A DNA stretch of 33,250 bases from the NCBI GenBank assembly GCA_025463925.1, contig JAODBK010000097.1, positions 1 through 33,250 of the forward strand. Reading direction: 5' to 3'. The notes under the pieces were generated by a model. The model was given only the letters and a program-made list of their open reading frames with translations, had not been told where the DNA came from and did not search any database. A program made the position numbers and the translations under genes. Each line of letters begins with the position of its first letter. The first letter of the stretch is position 1. Of this stretch, positions 31,286-33,250 are shown piece after piece. Origin of the DNA: Acidimicrobiales bacterium. GTDB taxonomy: Bacteria > Actinomycetota > Acidimicrobiia > Acidimicrobiales > AC-14.

Positions 31286-32532
31286 ACTTCGAGCTGATGG
31301 AGGCGCTGCAGGTGCTCGAGCGCGAGAAGGGCGTGTCGATGGACACGCTGCTCGACGCGCTCGCCAACGCACTCGTCTCCGCGTACAAGCGCATGCCGGA
31401 CGCCGCCGAGGAGGCGGTCGTCACCATCGACCCCGACTCGGGTGAGATGCACGTCTACGCGCAGGAGCTCGACGAGGACGGCAACGTCACGCGCGAGTGG
31501 GAGGACACGCCGGAGGACTTCGGCCGGATCGCGGCGCAGACCGCCAAGCAGGTGATGCTGCAGAAGATCCGCGAGGCCGAGCGCGAGCTGAAGTACGAGG
31601 AGTACGCCGGCCGCGAGGGCGACATCGTCACCGGCATCATCCAGCAGAACGACCAGCGCTACACGTTGCTCGACCTCGGGCGCGTCGAGGCGCTGCTGCC
31701 GCAGGCCGAGCAGGTGCCGTACGAGCGGTACGAGCACCAGACGCGCCTCAAGGCTTACATCGTCGAGGTCCGCAAGACCTCGAAGGGCCCGCAGATCGTC
31801 GTCAGCCGCACGCACCCCGGACTCATCAAGCGGCTCTTCGAGCTGGAGGTCCCCGAGATCGCCGACGGCATCGTCGAGTTCCGCGCGGTGGCGCGCGAGC
31901 CGGGCCACCGCACGAAGATCGCGGTCTGGTCGAATGACGCCAACGTCGATCCCGTCGGCGCGTGCGTCGGGGCCCGTGGCGCGCGGGTGCGCATGGTCGT
32001 CACCGAGCTGCGCGGCGAGAAGGTCGACATCGTTCCCTTCTCCGAAGACCCGTCGGAGTTCGTGATGAAGGCGCTGTCGCCGGCCAAGGTCAAAGAGGTG
32101 CGGATCGACGAGGACACCGGCACCGCCGAGGTGATCGTCCCCGACTACCAGCTCTCGCTCGCCATCGGGAAGGAAGGCCAGAACGCCCGCCTCGCGGCGC
32201 GCCTCACCGGCTGGCGCGTCGACATCAAGAGCGAGACGCAGCTCGCCGAGGAGGAGGCCGGCTACAGCGGCGAGGAGTGGGCCGAGGGCGAGTGGGTCCA
32301 GAACGACGCCGGCGACATGGTGTGGCAGCCGGCCGAGGGCGGCGAGGCGGTGACGGCCGAGGCGTGGGCCCACGGGGCCGACGGCGACGAGGCGCCCGCG
32401 CCGGCCGAGGCCAAGGCCGAGGCCACGGCCGATGCCAGTTCGACGGACGAGGACAACACCGCCGGCGAGATCGCCGACGAGGCTGCGGCCCCGGAGGCGG
32501 CCGCGCTGCACCAGGAGGAGGCCGGGGCATAA
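31282..32532 (+). CDS. nusA: Transcription termination/antitermination factor NusA
   Basis: NusA binds RNA polymerase and nascent RNA and modulates pausing, termination and antitermination. The 416-residue product has an N-terminal polymerase-binding domain (1-110), an S1 domain (about 111-180), KH1 with GACVGARGARVRMV (226-240), and KH2 with LAIGKEGQNARLAARLTGW (293-311). The tail to 416 is acidic, Ala/Glu-rich and apparently disordered; no proteobacterial-type AR repeats are present. It starts in an ATGA overlap with rimP. Its TAA stop overlaps the apparent ylxR start (ATAA). NusA is a candidate regulator of the terminator in its own leader. Confidence 0.97.
   Translation: MNFELMEALQVLEREKGVSMDTLLDALANALVSAYKRMPDAAEEAVVTIDPDSGEMHVYAQELDEDGNVTREWEDTPEDFGRIAAQTAKQVMLQKIREAERELKYEEYAGREGDIVTGIIQQNDQRYTLLDLGRVEALLPQAEQVPYERYEHQTRLKAYIVEVRKTSKGPQIVVSRTHPGLIKRLFELEVPEIADGIVEFRAVAREPGHRTKIAVWSNDANVDPVGACVGARGARVRMVVTELRGEKVDIVPFSEDPSEFVMKALSPAKVKEVRIDEDTGTAEVIVPDYQLSLAIGKEGQNARLAARLTGWRVDIKSETQLAEEEAGYSGEEWAEGEWVQNDAGDMVWQPAEGGEAVTAEAWAHGADGDEAPAPAEAKAEATADASSTDEDNTAGEIADEAAAPEAAALHQEEAGA
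32513..32521 (+). promoter_or_regulatory. Strong ribosome-binding site for ylxR inside the nusA 3' end
   Basis: AGGAGGAGG ends 7 nt before ATA at 32529. Its position fixes the ylxR start at or very near that codon, because no ATG, GTG or TTG lies in frame between it and the conserved YlxR N-terminus. Confidence 0.7.
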
Positions 32533-32828
32533 CCAGTCGAGGCCCGCGGCGCACCTGCATCGGGTGCCGGCGGGTTGCGCCGGCAGCCGAGCTGGCCCGG
32601 GTGGTCCGGGTGCCCGGTGGGGCGCTCGTGGGCAGCCGGACGGCGCCTGGCCGGGGCGCCTGGCTGTGCCCGGGCTCGCCTGCGTGCTTCGACGCCGCGG
32701 TCCGGCGCAACGCCTTCGGCCGGGCGCTCCGGGCCGAGGTCGGGGCAGCGTCAATGGCAACACTTCGTACGACCCTCCTGGATCGTGCGAGGATGGAGAG
32801 TTCCAAAAGGGCAGTTGGAAGGGACTGA
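32529..32828 (+). CDS. ylxR: YlxR/RnpM family RNA-binding protein with an apparent ATA start
   Basis: YlxR (DUF448) is a small protein encoded between nusA and infB, reported as a modulator of RNase P in Firmicutes. The product of about 99 residues has the family core RGPRRTCIGCRRVAPAAEL, GRGAWLCPGSPACFDAAVRRNAFGRALR. No usable ATG, GTG or TTG lies in frame near the conserved start. The nearest downstream GTG would delete CIGC, and the next upstream one would overlap nusA by more than 150 bp. ATA at 32529, 7 nt after a strong AGGAGGAGG and overlapping the nusA stop (ATAA), fits the ATGA coupling used elsewhere here. It is either a rare AUA start or a G-to-A change or sequence error. Confidence 0.88.
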   Translation: MTSRGPRRTCIGCRRVAPAAELARVVRVPGGALVGSRTAPGRGAWLCPGSPACFDAAVRRNAFGRALRAEVGAASMATLRTTLLDRARMESSKRAVGRD

Positions 32829-32836
32829 GTTAGGGC

Positions 32837-33250
32837 TTGGCAAAGCGGATTCGGGTCTACGAGCTGGCGCGCGAGCTCGGGCTCACCAACAAGGAGGCGC
32901 TCGACCTCGCCGAGGCGCTCAAGATCGGCGTCAAGAGCCACTCGTCGAGCATCGAGGATGCCCAGGCCGACCGCGTCCGCCGCAAGGCAGACGCGGAGGG
33001 GCTCCGTCGCGACGTCTCACCCGAAGAGCCCGCCCCGGCGAAGGCCGCCAAGAAGACGGCCAAGAAGGCCCAGCCGGCGGCCGCCAAGATCGAGCCGGCG
33101 GCCGCCAAGGTCGAGCCGGCACCCGAGGTCGTCACCGAGCCCGCGCCCGAACCGGCGACCACCGTCACCGACGAGCCGCTGGCGCCCGCCGCCGCAGCCC
33201 CGGCCGCCGCAGCCCCGGCGCCCGCGGTCGCCGAGCCGTCCGTCGCGCCC
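32837..33250 (+). CDS. infB: Translation initiation factor IF-2, N-terminal part (3' truncated by the window edge)
   Basis: IF-2 is the GTPase that places fMet-tRNA on the 30S subunit. Only 138 codons are visible, none of the G domain. The N-terminus MAKRIRVYELARELGLTNKEALDLAEALKIGVKSHSSSIEDAQADRVRR-type sequence is the IF2_N module. An Ala/Pro/Lys-rich linker follows with AAAKIEPAAAKVEPAPE repeats and then AAAAPAAAAPAPA. The TTG at 32837 gives the canonical MAKRIRVYEL start, 8 bp after the ylxR stop, with only weak Shine-Dalgarno pairing. The frame is open to the end of the window. Confidence 0.95.
   Translation, partial: MAKRIRVYELARELGLTNKEALDLAEALKIGVKSHSSSIEDAQADRVRRKADAEGLRRDVSPEEPAPAKAAKKTAKKAQPAAAKIEPAAAKVEPAPEVVTEPAPEPATTVTDEPLAPAAAAPAAAAPAPAVAEPSVAP

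Noticed and set aside
30682-32763. Minus-strand open frame of nearly 700 codons opposite rimP-nusA-ylxR
   Set aside because: It is a GC-rich shadow of well-identified plus-strand genes, with Arg/Leu/His-rich composition and no recognisable domain.

Overview
The window is very GC-rich chromosomal DNA, and nearly every third codon position is G or C. Gene content and order are those of an actinobacterium: smc-ftsY-ffh-rpsP-khpA-rimM-trmD-rplS-lepB-DUF2469-yraN, then comM-dprA-xerC-whiG/fliA-type sigma-M23-rpsB-tsf-pyrH-frr-cdsA-dxr-rip1-ispG, then rimP-nusA-ylxR-infB. The sigma/M23/rpsB and DUF2469/yraN/comM/dprA/xerC orders recall Streptomyces and Mycobacterium. Several non-standard insertions suggest a deep branch, perhaps Acidimicrobiia; that placement is an inference. 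There are no phage genes, transposases, CRISPR arrays, tRNA or rRNA genes that I can see, and no gene-free stretch longer than 300 bp.

Layout: (1) 1-5554, chromosome segregation and protein targeting: the smc 3' end, a small reverse membrane protein, ftsY, an unknown secreted protein and ffh. (2) 5567-9761, the rpsP-khpA-rimM-trmD-rplS translation cluster, interrupted on the minus strand by a ribbon-helix-helix-like gene, then lepB, a DUF2469 gene and yraN; rnhB is absent from its usual place. (3) 9807-12182, an accessory insertion that separates yraN from comM: a DUF222/HNH nuclease gene driven by a near-consensus promoter with a LexA (SOS) box in its spacer, a CxxC mini-protein, a 37-aa membrane protein and an enoyl-CoA hydratase-like gene. 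(4) 12269-18991, comM, dprA, a secreted GH5 hydrolase, xerC, a sigma-28-type factor and an M23/LytM protein with a degenerate active site. (5) 19136-27534, a long, tightly coupled plus-strand run from rpsB to ispG with many ATGA/GTGA stop-start overlaps, covering translation, UMP kinase, phospholipid precursor synthesis, isoprenoid synthesis (dxr, ispG) and a site-2 protease. It ends at a strong symmetric hairpin. (6) 27590-30646, a minus-strand protein built from twelve near-identical 21-residue repeats, and a divergent Eis-family acetyltransferase. (7) 30683-33250, the rimP-nusA-ylxR-infB operon, preceded by a promoter-like element followed by an intrinsic terminator in the leader.

Most of the window is housekeeping. 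The parts that deserve a second look are the SOS-box promoter of the HNH gene, the 21-residue repeat protein, the apparent AUA start codon of ylxR, the rimP leader terminator, a set of -10 motifs placed 6-10 nt before start codons (predicted leaderless mRNAs), the degenerate LytM protein and the very long disordered extension of CdsA.
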